Below are positions 22,090-32,384 of a stretch of 64,000 nucleotides of DNA, one piece after another. The notes below the pieces were generated by a model that saw only the letters and a list, made by a program, of their open reading frames with translations, did no database searches and was not told the origin of the DNA. This DNA is from Solicoccozyma terricola (lineage: Eukaryota; Basidiomycota; Tremellomycetes; Filobasidiales; Piskurozymaceae), in NCBI GenBank assembly GCA_001600875.1, contig BCLD01000010.1, forward strand, positions 51,218 through 115,217. The letters are read 5' to 3'. Position 1 is the first letter of the stretch. Every line of letters starts with the position of its first letter. The translations under genes were made by a program, and so were the position numbers.

Positions 22090-24269
22090 ATGACCATCAG
22101 GGCCACTACCGTTCGTCAATCGGGAGATGTCGACCAAGCGACGCAAGAGGGTAGTTTGATCATGGGTGGTTCGAGCAATCATGCGAATCGGAAAGCCTTG
22201 GGCGTAAGCGTGAAAAATGCACCTCCGTCATTGACATAGTGAGTCTCAGGCAGATGTAAAGGTCGTCGTCGTATGACTCATCTCCCGTTGTGCACAGCGG
22301 AAATCAACCACCTTCATCCATCCGCCATTCTAGTCTAATGGATGCGTCACGCAATCTCCTAGGATCCTCCATGACCTTGAATAATTCCCCGCCAGACGTC
22401 GTCATTACCAGTGCAACCTCTACAGCCATCAACGAGATCTCTCTTCCATCCTCGTCAGCTCCCACTCCTATCCCAAGAATACCGTTACGTACATCGCATG
22501 CTCAGAAGCCTGCGATGACTATAGTGGCGTCCAAGGCATCGAACACGAGGAACGCTAGAACGCGGAGCGATGTTGTCGATGGACCGTCTAGACGACTAAA
22601 CCACCACCGTTCTGTCTCAGCGTTGACTTTATTCCCTCGTAAAGCCGAGACCTTCATGGGCACAGCTCGGTCATCTGCATCACCTGCTACAGCGAATACC
22701 GCTCTTCCCATCGAGAAGGACAATACAAAACAAAAACCCGCTCCGAATCGCAACTCTATGACGCCGAATGTGACCGCGAACCCTATTCAAACCCGTCTTC
22801 CACGCCCATCTTCCATGTTGGCGCTCAAACCCACGCCACATGCTGATAGTCCGGTGAACGGTATAGCTTGCTCTTCTACCACCAGCGTCAACTCAGTCAG
22901 TCGATCAACCCAGAGGCATAGTTTCATGTCTCGTTTAACTTCGAGCGTTGGACATGGAAGTTCTTCGCGAAAACCTCCTGTGGAGATCAGCATTCGAGCT
23001 AGCAAGATCCCTCCGTTCAACATGATCGACGACCTGGAAGAAATGTTGGATCAAATCACCGTTTCTGAAGAAGAAAAAGTCGACCCTGTAGCTCGTCAAA
23101 CGGCGTTCGAACAGCTCATCGGAAATAGCACCACGACATCGAGTAATTCGACAAGTGAAATTCGACCTGCGTCTCGGACTGAAACGGAGAGAAAGAGGAA
23201 GGACGCTTTACCAATGTTAGGGATGAAAACGAGGCAACATCCCGTCGCAGTCAAACCACCGACGTCCATCCGTGTTCCTGCTTCACCTGCTCGCAAGACG
23301 ATCCTGGAGAGAGCTAAGGCAACAACTCAAAGGAAAGCACCGATTGCTCATGGAATCACAACGGGAAACACGAGCCAAAGATCGCTCGGGCTCTCTCAGA
23401 GACCCCCAATTTCTCCTCGTGATGGGGTCTCGGTCAGTTTCCCATTATTGTCTGAGGCATCCACGAACAGTCCCAGCCAGCATCTTTCTCCTCTGATGAC
23501 CACCCCACGCGGTCGAAAAGTTTCGAATCAGAGCGATATCGATTTCAAGCTTGAGCAATCGATGGCTCAGCTTCATGAGAGTCCATTAGGGTCATTTTCT
23601 CCGAAGGGCCCGCTGTTACGATCGTCGATTGGTCGAAGCTCTCTCTCTGGACGCAACACCAACAGACTGGGCTTGTCGGAGTTGCCATCGTCCCCTACCG
23701 ATGGCTCTCGACTTTTGGCTCAGAACTCGCCCAGTCCGAAGTTGGCGGTTAGGGTAGCCAAGACCTCTGATGGCACGCCTTCACGTCGACCTTCTGCACT
23801 AGGCAGCAGCACTGCGGATCGTTCAGCTGCCATTCCTCTGGTCAATCGACGTACTCCCGATCGTAGCGCACGCTCATCCACAGCCACAACGACTCGCTTG
23901 TCCCAACTCGAGGCAGAGGCCAGCAAGGCGAAACAGGAGAGCTCGGCGCTCATTGAGAAAGTCATTAGCCTCAGCATGCAGTCCCGTGAGGCGGCACAGC
24001 AAGTGGAGTGGCTCGAAGTGGAGCGCGATGCATTGCAGAATCAAGTCACGCAGATGGAGCAGGATCAGTTGGAACAAGTGTGTTATACCAAGAATACTTT
24101 GCGAAGACGCCAAATCGAAAAATCCCGGGAGGAGGTTGCGAAGATGTGGGATGGTGTCGTGACTGCGTGTCAGGTAGAGCTGATGCGGGCGGAGACTGAG
24201 GCGACTGCCATGAAGCAGATGATGGCGAATTTCGAAGGTTCTGTCACGATGGCAGAGGCTGCGGTGTGA
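22090..24269 (+). CDS. Unassigned Ser/Thr-rich protein with C-terminal coiled coil
   Basis: Two exons (22090-22238 and 22298-24269; 2121 nt) encode 706 residues. I do not recognise the family. Residues ~50-540 are Ser/Thr/Pro/Arg-rich with many SP and TP sites and look disordered. A more ordered stretch near 250-285 reads IPPFNMIDDLEEMLDQITVS. The last ~140 residues form a predicted coiled coil (RLSQLEAEASKAKQESSALI, EVERDALQNQVTQMEQDQLEQ, EKSREEVAKMWDGVV). This architecture is common in cytoskeletal or spindle-associated proteins, but that is only a suggestion. ATG 22090 was chosen over the in-frame 21985 because the extra residues are unlike the rest. Confidence 0.7.
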
Positions 24270-24372
24270 ACCTCTGTAGAGTTACTAACGAACATGACTC
24301 CTACGACTATTTCAACCATCAAATAATGACAATTTTTGTAATGCACTGAACTCTGAACAGCTCAGCTGTAAG

Positions 24373-24388
24373 TAACCCTAAACCCTAA
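24373..24388 (+). repeat. Short telomere-like tract TAACCCTAAACCCTAA
   Basis: A 16-bp sequence made of one TAACCC and one TAAACCC unit, in the 100-170 bp between two convergent 3' ends. It is too short to be a telomere. It may be chance or a relic of repair. Confidence 0.4.
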
Positions 24389-24435
24389 TACAACTAATTT
24401 CCTATGACAATTTCACCTTTTCCTTTCGATTGGCA

Positions 24436-26540
24436 CTATGTCTGCAATTTTAATGAGTCGAGGGATGGAAGGACCTCGTGCGCGGGAGGTGGTGGGGTGA
24501 TTAGACCGGTTCCAGAAGATTCGGAGCCAGTGGATGTGCGCGAGCGACGGTCGATGCTTGACCCGGAACTGCCACCATATATGTCATCTTCCGGCGAGTA
24601 GTCTGATGAGATGGAGAGTTTGGCTTGCATTACTGGACCAGCCGTAGTGATGCCGTTGACGGCTAGACCCAGTGTGGGATTGAAATATTGCTCTGAGAGC
24701 GGGGAACGTTGTGCTGAGCTCGTCCTCGATTTTGAACGGAGTGCGGCCTTGCCAGTTGCGACAGTGGACCGTGAGCCGAAGGCGTGGGGCTTGGCGGGTC
24801 CCGCTCCTGATGCTGATGAAAGTGACGGGCTAATGGCTGCCGGTGCTGTGACGGGACGGTAATTCCCTCGTTGATTGTTGGAGGGAGTGGACAGAGATTG
24901 ATTTGACCCAAGGTTCAAGGTGGTAATGTTTTCGCTGGATTGCGACTGGGGTCGAGAGTGAGATTTGCTGTTTGAATGATTGCGCGAACCAGATGAAATG
25001 GCGAAGGACATTGGGAATGAGAAGAAAGGGGTGTCCCTGTCGCTTGGAATTGAGACTGCGTCGACCTTGGGGTCGATCCAGACATACATGGATACGAGGT
25101 TTGTGTTCACGTTTGATTCGGGGAAATAGTCACTCAAGTGAGGCCTTGACGAGTCCAGTGCGACTGGCGATGGTGCATTGGGTGGATATCTGAAGCAAAG
25201 TGGTGAAAGTAGATCAGCATCTTGCGGTGTGCGTTTTCTTCGTGCAAGCATTGCATGCACAAGCACTCACGGCCATGGCATACCGCCGTCTCTCAATCCG
25301 CCATACGCCTCACAGCTCAACATCTCCTCCCAACTCATATCCACTCGCCAGATCGTCACCTTGTCGACCTGAGTGGTATCTTTGCCTTGTGCCTGAAGCA
25401 CGAAGGTCTTGAGCTGGTGAACAGTGCTGTTGCGAGCGAGCTCGAAAACGAGTGGCGGTCTAGCGTTGGTATTGGCGGAGGGATCGGGAGATTGGTTGGA
25501 AGATGGGTAAAACCCTCGCTTGGTACGACCGTTTGAGAAATGGGCTAGTAATGTCATGGGATTGTCTTCTGTGGACCAAAAAGAAAAGAAAAAAGAGAAA
25601 AAAAAAAAAGGGTCAGCGCTTTCCTGCAGGACCATATTATTCGGAACGCATCACTCACGACTCCGCTCCACAGGGCCTAATCTGACAATCACCGAGATAT
25701 TTTCATCCGTATCAGTGACTACCTGAGGCCACCAATCGTTTACTTTCAACTGATGATCTGTCATCAAAGGTACAGCATTCAACCCTTGCGACCCTCCCAT
25801 TCGACATCTACCTGAAGCTTCTTGTGACCGAAAGGTAATCAGATGGGATGAATCGAATAGGTTGTATGCAGGGAAATGAGCGAGTAGGTGAACGGGAATT
25901 CCGAAATTTTCAGTGTAGGTGTTGGCTTGATGATGAGCTAGAAGGGGGATTTGGACCTGTGGAAAGGGGAAAGGCGGGCGGGGGGGAGATCAGCTGGCGT
26001 GTTACAAAGTATCAAATCAAAAGTGTGTGGTTTAATTCAATCGGTGCTCACTTTATAACAACCAAGAGAATACAAACCCCTTGAACCTAACTTTTCATGA
26101 ATTGCATCTTGAACATCTTTCACTGGTGCTAATGGATCCACATAGATGTCAAAACTATTCTTCAGATCGATTTTACATCCACTTTTGAATTCAGTTTCCA
26201 ATCGTTGAAAATCAGTTGGGATTGGATCCACAACCACTTTTAATTTCATTTTACCCTCATTCTCACTCGGTTGTTCTGTTGCCGGATTTAATGAAGAATG
26301 AATTTCCAGGTTTCGATTCGCACCTAATGAAGTAGACCTTGATGAATACGTTGATGTGGAAGAGTTTAATTGTGACCGACCTAAACGAGGGGTTGTTGTT
26401 ACAGCTGAACCAGTTGTGGATTGTGAACGGGTTGCTTTGCGTTGGTGTGATGAAGAGATGGTAGGGGATGTTGTACGTGAGTCACCGTCCTCCACCTCCG
26501 CTGACTCTTTTGTGGATTTGCGGAACATAGAGAACTTCAT
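24436..26540 (-). CDS. Unassigned protein with possible ubiquitin-like segments and disordered tail
   Basis: Four exons on the minus strand, from ATG 26538-26540 to TAG 24436-24438, encode roughly 640 residues. I do not recognise the family. After a ~80-residue Ser/Thr-rich start comes an ordered region: MKLKVVVDPIP, then SFDIYVDPLAPVKDVQDAIHEKLG, where a short beta segment and a helix resemble a ubiquitin-like or RA-type fold. The second exon contains IPVHLLAHFPAYNLFDS and VNDWWPQVV. The third contains PLVFELARNSTVHQLKTFVLQ and KVTIWRVDMSWEEML, again ubiquitin-like in pattern. The fourth has FPESNVNTNLVSMYVWIDPK then a long Ser-rich tail. Introns: GTGAGC at 26051, GTGAGT after RLGPVERS, and GTGAGT after DGGMPW. 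Confidence 0.68.
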
Positions 26541-27020
26541 GGTTTAGAGGGGGGAGGAGGGGGGGGGGGGGTTGATGTTGCCAGGAAATCACTAAGATGG
26601 AAGGAAGGACTGGGGTTGTTTTCATGAGTAGTGTCCTGCGAATGTCCACTGTTGGGGGTTGAGGGAAGGACCGAGGGACCGAGGGGTGTTGCAGTATGTT
26701 AAGATGTCCAAAGATGTGTTGTTATGCAGATAAGCTGGGGATGAGGTATGCGCTAGCGTATGAGGGTTTTTAAAGTTTTTCAAGGCTCAACCTTTTTTCG
26801 GTACTTGTAAGAGAAGAAACGTATCAAACCCGAAAAACAAATACCACCTTGGTCAAAAGTTCCTTGCTTATAAAGGGGGAGAGAGAGAGACCTGACTCCG
26901 GCCCCTGTACCCATGCGAGTGGGTTCGGGTTTCTGTTCGGTCTGATCGTCACCCTATGAATCCGCACGACAGGAGTTTGGACGATCGGTGAACCTCAATT
27001 CCCCCCCCCCCCCCCCCCCC

Positions 27021-27120
27021 NNNNNNNNNNNNNNNNNNNNNNNNNNNNNNNNNNNNNNNNNNNNNNNNNNNNNNNNNNNNNNNNNNNNNNNNNNNNNNNN
27101 NNNNNNNNNNNNNNNNNNNN
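27021..27120. other. Assembly gap (100 N) flanked by poly(C)
   Basis: A block of exactly 100 N, a conventional unknown-size gap, sits between a 20-base C run on the left (27001-27020) and a C-rich stretch on the right. The poly(C) probably stopped sequencing. Confidence 0.95.
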
Positions 27121-27993
27121 CCCCCTCCCCCCCCTGCGCGGCCCACTCTTGCGCTCCTGTCCAGAACGAACTGTCCAGAATACCAAAATGAAACATGTCT
27201 CTGGCGTTGTGTATAGTAGTCATTCGGGTTTCGACACAGGGACCCGGGAGGAATGTCTCACATCGCCACATCGAAGAGGAAGGGTGACAGACAACACAGG
27301 AACAGGACCCGCGGTGTGAGTGGTGTCGCGACGCCACCCACCCACGCCCACCCAGACGGCGCCCGGATCATTTATTCCCCCGCGACGGGGACCGACCCTT
27401 CCCTTCCCTTCCCGGTCTCATCCCACAGAAGCCCGAGACGCAGAACAACATCGGACACCCAACACTCCGAACACTCCCCGGACGAACACATGCCCCCTAT
27501 TACAACCCCCTTCTTTCAATTCAACCAAGCACCGCGGTCCCTCTTCTGCGGGATAGTTAATGCCACAAGCTAATCCGCGCTAATTTCCCCCAAGTCCCAA
27601 AGTATGGTATTGCCTCTACGACTGAATGGGGGGATGTCTCGGTCAACCCAATACCCAATACCCAAACCACCGTTATCTCACCCCAAAAGCCTCAGGTGCG
27701 TACCATCAACCGATGTTCTTCCAGAAAGAACATATATATCAAGGGCCAAGAACCATCAGTCACGTGACGGGACGTAAGTCGCGCGAGACCCGGAATGAAC
27801 CCAGTTAAGTTATTACTATGGATATCGAACAACCGTTCACCCCCTTCCACCTCATCCAACCTCGTATCAGGAGTTAATATAGGTTATTCGAGTAGCCTCA
27901 TAGGTGAGTTCAGAAGGATGATGTGATGTTGATTTAGCTTGGGGGAAAATCCCTCTTTCGCTATAGCTAACGGGAAGGATCCGTCCTTGACCA

Positions 27994-27997
27994 CAGA

Positions 27998-28031
<34 letters not shown>
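27994..28031. repeat. (GA)n microsatellite
   Basis: About 19 GA units with a single interruption (GTGAG). It is non-coding and upstream of the gene at 28513. Confidence 0.9.
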
Positions 28032-28034
<3 letters not shown>

Positions 28035-28101
28035 TGGACGAGATTTTATCGGTAGCGTTCAAATAAACAAGAATCCTTTTTCGAATCCCGTGGTCTCCTC
28101 C

Positions 28102-28102
<1 letters not shown>

Positions 28103-28140
<38 letters not shown>
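28103..28140. repeat. 38-base poly(C) tract
   Basis: An uninterrupted run of 38 C. Its length is notable because such tracts are unstable and hard to sequence, so the true length may differ. Confidence 0.85.
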
Positions 28141-28142
<2 letters not shown>

Positions 28143-28512
28143 CCATCGGTGAGAAGCTCCAGGGATATAACGAGTCACATTCGTCGGTTCAAAACCATCG
28201 CTCGAAGTACTTGTGACTTGACAATTAAACGTCGAGGAGACCGAGGGATAGGGATGTAAATGTTGAAAACATCGGACGGTGATAAAGATTAGATTGGATG
28301 AAAAATTGAACGGGCTTCAAGGTCGGATGAAACCGTGGATTGAAAGGAAAACTAATTCAATTCACATTCATAAAGTATACCTTTTGAATCCTACATCATT
28401 CTTTTCCACATCGACATCGACATCGACGATCTCCATCCCCCCCCCCCCCCCTCCCCTCTCCTTCTCCTCAATTCTCATCTCTCATTCTCGTCATTCGTCA
28501 ACTTCCGGTAAC

Positions 28513-29805
28513 ATGAACAACCAACCAAGATCACCTTCACCACTCCTTCGATACTCTCGAAATCGTAAATCAACCAATACCATCCGTTCCGATCTCACTT
28601 CCTCATCCTCCTCTTCTTCTTCTCCTCCTCCTCCTCTGACGACGACGACGACCTGTGTAATACCTCATCAAAAGGGACGACAAAGGCTCACAGGAGATAA
28701 TCCAGTAACATTGGGTTCATTATCTCCCGCTTCATCATCAACAATATCCTATGAATCTGGATTTCCGATCTTCAATTCGAATGATTCATCTGTCGGTGAT
28801 ACGAAGATACCGAATTCGATTGATTTTAATCCATTGGGTGATTATCAGATGAAAGTTCCGAGTTATGTTGATCAGAATATCAGTATTGAGCAAGGAGAGG
28901 ACGATAATGGTGGTGGTGGAGATGATGATTACGGTCATGATATCGATCAGAGACTAGATAATCTCATCGTACTCACTCGAGATCTTCTTATTCATTCGAG
29001 ACATGCATTAGATGTACCTCCTACATTTGGATATCGATTCATAAACGAGGAAGAAGAGGAAGGAGGTGGTTTGCCAATTGACGGATCGGGAGACGGATTA
29101 AGAGACGGATTAGGAGACGGATTAGGAACTGCATATGAGCAGATTGAATCGGAACGTACAATCAGAAGAACAAGAGGGATTCCAACTCTTGATAGTGGGA
29201 TTGAAATATCATCTTCGTTGTCGTCGTCGTCGTCGTACTACTACAACAACAACGAAGAAAGGAAAAGGTCGGATGTTGGACAACAACAACAACAACAACC
29301 GCAGCAACAACCTAGTCCTTCGCCGAAATCTCGAACTAAATCAAGAAAATCATCTATTTGGTCAACTGCATTCAACCTACTTCCACTCCGCTCAAACGTA
29401 TCTCCTCGTGAAACAGACTTGATACCTCTTCAATGCAAGGATGTTGCTACAACACCATCAACACCACCACCACCACGAACACCACCGCCACCACCACCAC
29501 CAACAACAACAACTCATCAATCCTCTCACCAATCACCTAAATTAACTCATTCTCATTCGTGTTCTCTATCCAATTCATATTCTTCACCACGTTCATCATT
29601 CAGTCAATCGAACGGTACTATATACTCTCCATCTACACCTATCAAAAGGAGTAAAGCAACTCAAGCCGCTGATCAGACGTTAATAACGAGGTCTAGCTAT
29701 TCTTCTTGGTTGCGTAAGGAGGAGGAAGTGGACGCTGTGGAAGAAGTAGATGATGGAGAAAGTCCTGCAAAGAAGAAGATAATGGATCTGTTGAATGGGT
29801 ATTGA
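28513..29805 (+). CDS. Unassigned low-complexity protein
   Basis: A single-exon frame of 430 residues from ATG 28513 (the frame is also open upstream to 28279, but that part encodes poly-Pro/Ser from C-rich DNA and looks untranslated). I do not recognise a domain. The one stretch with ordered character is near residues 155-185: DQRLDNLIVLTRDLLIHSRHALDV, a likely helix. The rest is homopolymeric: Ser, Pro, Thr, Gln (a QQQQQQPQQQ run) and acidic runs, plus three GDGL-type repeats from a 15-bp minisatellite near 29089-29125. The C-terminus is acidic then lysine-rich. The codons look used, but the protein would be mostly disordered; it could be a rapidly evolving regulatory protein. Confidence 0.55.
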   Translation: MNNQPRSPSPLLRYSRNRKSTNTIRSDLTSSSSSSSSPPPPLTTTTTCVIPHQKGRQRLTGDNPVTLGSLSPASSSTISYESGFPIFNSNDSSVGDTKIPNSIDFNPLGDYQMKVPSYVDQNISIEQGEDDNGGGGDDDYGHDIDQRLDNLIVLTRDLLIHSRHALDVPPTFGYRFINEEEEEGGGLPIDGSGDGLRDGLGDGLGTAYEQIESERTIRRTRGIPTLDSGIEISSSLSSSSSYYYNNNEERKRSDVGQQQQQQPQQQPSPSPKSRTKSRKSSIWSTAFNLLPLRSNVSPRETDLIPLQCKDVATTPSTPPPPRTPPPPPPPTTTTHQSSHQSPKLTHSHSCSLSNSYSSPRSSFSQSNGTIYSPSTPIKRSKATQAADQTLITRSSYSSWLRKEEEVDAVEEVDDGESPAKKKIMDLLNGY

Positions 29806-30877
29806 ATGATGATGACGTGTTTTGGGGGAAGTGATGGGGTATAAAGGGGGTTGGGGGTTAGAATCATGTCGTGATAGAGGAACTGTACCGGGGCATTCTC
29901 CTGCGGCATGACGCGAGTGGCGTGAGGGTGAAGCTTGAGTGCCGTGCACCAATTCGCCGCGCCATCTATTTATTGTATACTTTTTCGCACTGCACATTTC
30001 GTGAGAAAAGTTCCCTCTTTTGCCCAGATGGCAGGAAAAAGACGGGAAAGTAGCTCTGAGGCCGTACTGGGGGGGCCAGCGGAGCGCAGTCTCGAATGTC
30101 AGCATTTCATCCGTCGTTGTCTTTCCTTCCCGTCCCCTCTCCCCCCCCCAGATTTTTGTGTGTCCCAATCATTGAGAATAGCTTTTGCTTCGCTTCGCCC
30201 CCCCCCCCCCCCCCCCGAATCGACAAGTGGTGGCGTTGAGGAAAAAAGAAACGAGACGCGTCAATGCACAGAAACCAAAGACCACCGGGGAAAGGGAAAA
30301 AGTGGTCGGATGGGCAAATGGATGGCAGGATGGGTGTTGCACAGGTATTCCCTATCCCCCCCTACTGTCGTCCATTGCATCACCTACCTCATCGACATCC
30401 ACCAACACTCCCTCCTTTTCCCCCCCTTTTTCCCCCACCGACAGACGCATCAATCTCGAGGCAGGCCCTCCTGATAATATTCGCCGACCCACCCTACAAT
30501 TCACTTGTCCCCCTCAATTTAATCGGTCGCGGGTCAAAAATCCAAAGATCGCCCCTTCGCCACTCGTCCAAAACCCCAGACCCCCAGTTTCACTCGGGAT
30601 ACACAGGTACTATCTAATCGAGCACACGCATTTACAGTGGAGTCCCCCTACTTACATCCCCCTTCCTAAACCCCCTCATCCCCTCAGATTTTTTTTTCTC
30701 CATCGCTGTCCGACGTTGACGTCGACTTCGATCCCTGGGGCAGCTATATAAGACAGCCCGATTGTCCCATTGGCCCCCTTCCTTCCTTTCACATCTCTCA
30801 CACTCACTCCCGAACGTCAACCCACCACATAAATCTACTATCAAACCCGAGCTGGTCTCTCACAACCTACATACAAA
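29806..30877. promoter_or_regulatory. Upstream region of the secreted barrel protein, C-rich with TATA box
   Basis: Just over 1 kb with several C runs (19 C at 30198-30216). A TATATAAG box lies near 30745-30752, about 130 bp before the ATG, followed by a pyrimidine-rich leader. No conserved gene is seen in it. Confidence 0.5.
30745..30752 (+). promoter_or_regulatory. TATA box (TATATAAG)
   Basis: A clear TATA element about 130 bp upstream of the ATG at 30878. It fits a highly expressed or inducible secreted protein gene. Confidence 0.6.
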
Positions 30878-31920
30878 ATGAAGTCAACCTCTATCATCCT
30901 CGGTCTCGCTTTCTTCGGCAACGCCGCTCTGACTATTGCCAGTGGAGTCGCTCAAGTCGATTCCAACCTCGCCGCTAGGGTCTACAATGAAGATCTTGGA
31001 GCTGCCGCACGTCATCATGCTCGCTCAAAGCGCAGTGAAGGACTTTCAGCAGCAAGTCACGCTCAACAATTAAGGAGAATCGCTGAGAATGAAAAGGCAC
31101 AGAGGAGGATTCTTAGGAAGAAATCATGTGTGGCTCAAACTTCATCAGGAGCCGCCGCCGCCGCCACTCCTACCGCTACCGCAACCAATGCGTCCGCCGT
31201 CGATCCAGTAGCCGATCCAGTAGTCACAGGCACCAACTCTTCCTCGAGCTTGGTCAACCAAGTGGCTGCTGTGACCGGCTCAGGCGCTGCGTCGACCGCT
31301 TCGACCACCGCCGCCGCCGCCGCAGCAACCTCTGCTGCTGCATCCGGGTCTTCATCATCCGGTATCACCGTTGACCCTGCTGGCGCCGGTCCATTCAGTG
31401 GTCAGGGTACGTACTACGAATTGGGTACCACTGGAACGAGTCTTGGTTCATGTGGTACCAATTTGGTAGACAGCGATGCTGTGAGTTTCAAACCTGCCCC
31501 CCCCCCCCGCGGCCTACCAATCCTGACACAATACTCTTCTTTTGATTCGCTCGGGGGGTTTTTTTTTCTTCACCCAGATCGCTGCTGTATCACACCTTCT
31601 TTACGATAGCTGGCCAGGATACGCTGGTGTTAACCCAAACCTCAACCCAATCTGTGGTAAGAAGGCCAAAGTCAATTGTAAGTTCCCCCCCCCCCCCGCC
31701 CCCGCGGGGTTTCTTTCCCAGCATTTGAACCGTCGACGCTAAATCAATGATACTCTTTTGTTCAACTCTTGCAGACGGTGGCAAATCCGTGGTCGTATCT
31801 ATTGAAGATAGGTGCACCGGTTGTGCAGAACGTGATATCGATTTATCCCCATCAATGTTCGCGGACATCGCTGATATGGGATTGGGAAGGATTGACGTCA
31901 CTTGGGAGTGGGTTCAGTAG
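30878..31920 (+). CDS. Secreted double-psi beta-barrel (RlpA/expansin-like) protein
   Basis: Exons 30878-31480, 31578-31677 and 31775-31920 (849 nt) encode 282 residues. An N-terminal signal peptide (KSTSIILGLAFFGNAALTIAS) is followed near residue 50 by ARSKR, a plausible Kex2 site, and then a long Ala/Ser/Thr linker likely to be O-glycosylated. The C-terminal ~100 residues form a double-psi beta-barrel: GQGTYYELG, LGSCGTN, then SHLLYDSWPGY, GKKAKVNYGGKSVVVSIEDRCTGC, and DIDLSPSMFADIADMGLGRIDVTWEWVQ. The DRCxGC and DLS motifs and the ending are typical of fungal RlpA-like/expansin-related wall proteins. Such proteins usually lack proven lytic activity. Likely extracellular or cell-wall associated. 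Confidence 0.88.
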
Positions 31921-32384
31921 ATGCTTGTTGTCGATTACTAGAGGCTGCAAGGAGGAGGATTTAGGTTACCTGTAGGGCTGAGAATGGGGTGAAGGGGACG
32001 AGCTGGACTCGTTTTCCTAAAAAAACCTCTTCTTGCTTGGGTTTAAGCCAATGTTTTTTTTTGTAGACCGTTTTTGGAGATTGGCTTTTTTGCAAATCTC
32101 ATCACATTCATTTTTATCGTTACATTTGATCGTTGTTTCCATTTATCATTGTCCTGCATATTTCCACTCGCACCGTTGTTCCTCAGATTGGTTTAGAAAT
32201 TGTCATCACAATTCTTTTGTTTCCATTTATCACTGTCCTGCATATTTTCATCACACCGTTGCTCCTCATAACTTTTGGGCAATTCTCGTCAATCACTCAA
32301 GGTCTGTAAAGGAAAAGTCGTTTGTCAATCCTAGCGTACCGTTATTGCATCAATCGTGTCATTCCAAAAGAAAGAAAAAGAGAC
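31921..32384. other. Intergenic region between convergent genes
   Basis: About 460 bp holding the 3' flanks of the secreted barrel protein and the YjbQ gene. It includes an imperfect direct repeat annotated separately. No gene is seen. Confidence 0.5.
32135..32272. repeat. Imperfect ~50-bp direct repeat
   Basis: Two copies starting GTTTCCATTTATCA, at about 32135-32188 and 32219-32272, share the core TGTCCTGCATATTT and an ACCGTTG(T/C)TCCTCA end. They are separated by about 30 bp and lie between the convergent 3' ends of two genes. Confidence 0.75.

Larger units (their letters stand above)
26541..28512. other. Long non-coding region with an assembly gap and simple repeats
   Basis: Nearly 2 kb between two divergent starts. 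It contains a 13-base G run (26559-26571), a 100-base gap (27021-27120), a GA repeat, a 38-base C run (28103-28140), a 15-base C run (28437-28451) and a CACGTG palindrome at 27761-27766. Open frames across the gap are artefacts. I see no conserved gene, though one could be hidden by the gap. Confidence 0.5.

Noticed and set aside
27253..27573. Open frames to the right of the assembly gap
   Set aside because: C-rich DNA gives Pro/Ser/Thr/His-rich translations in several frames with no domain, no convincing splice partners and no conserved start.
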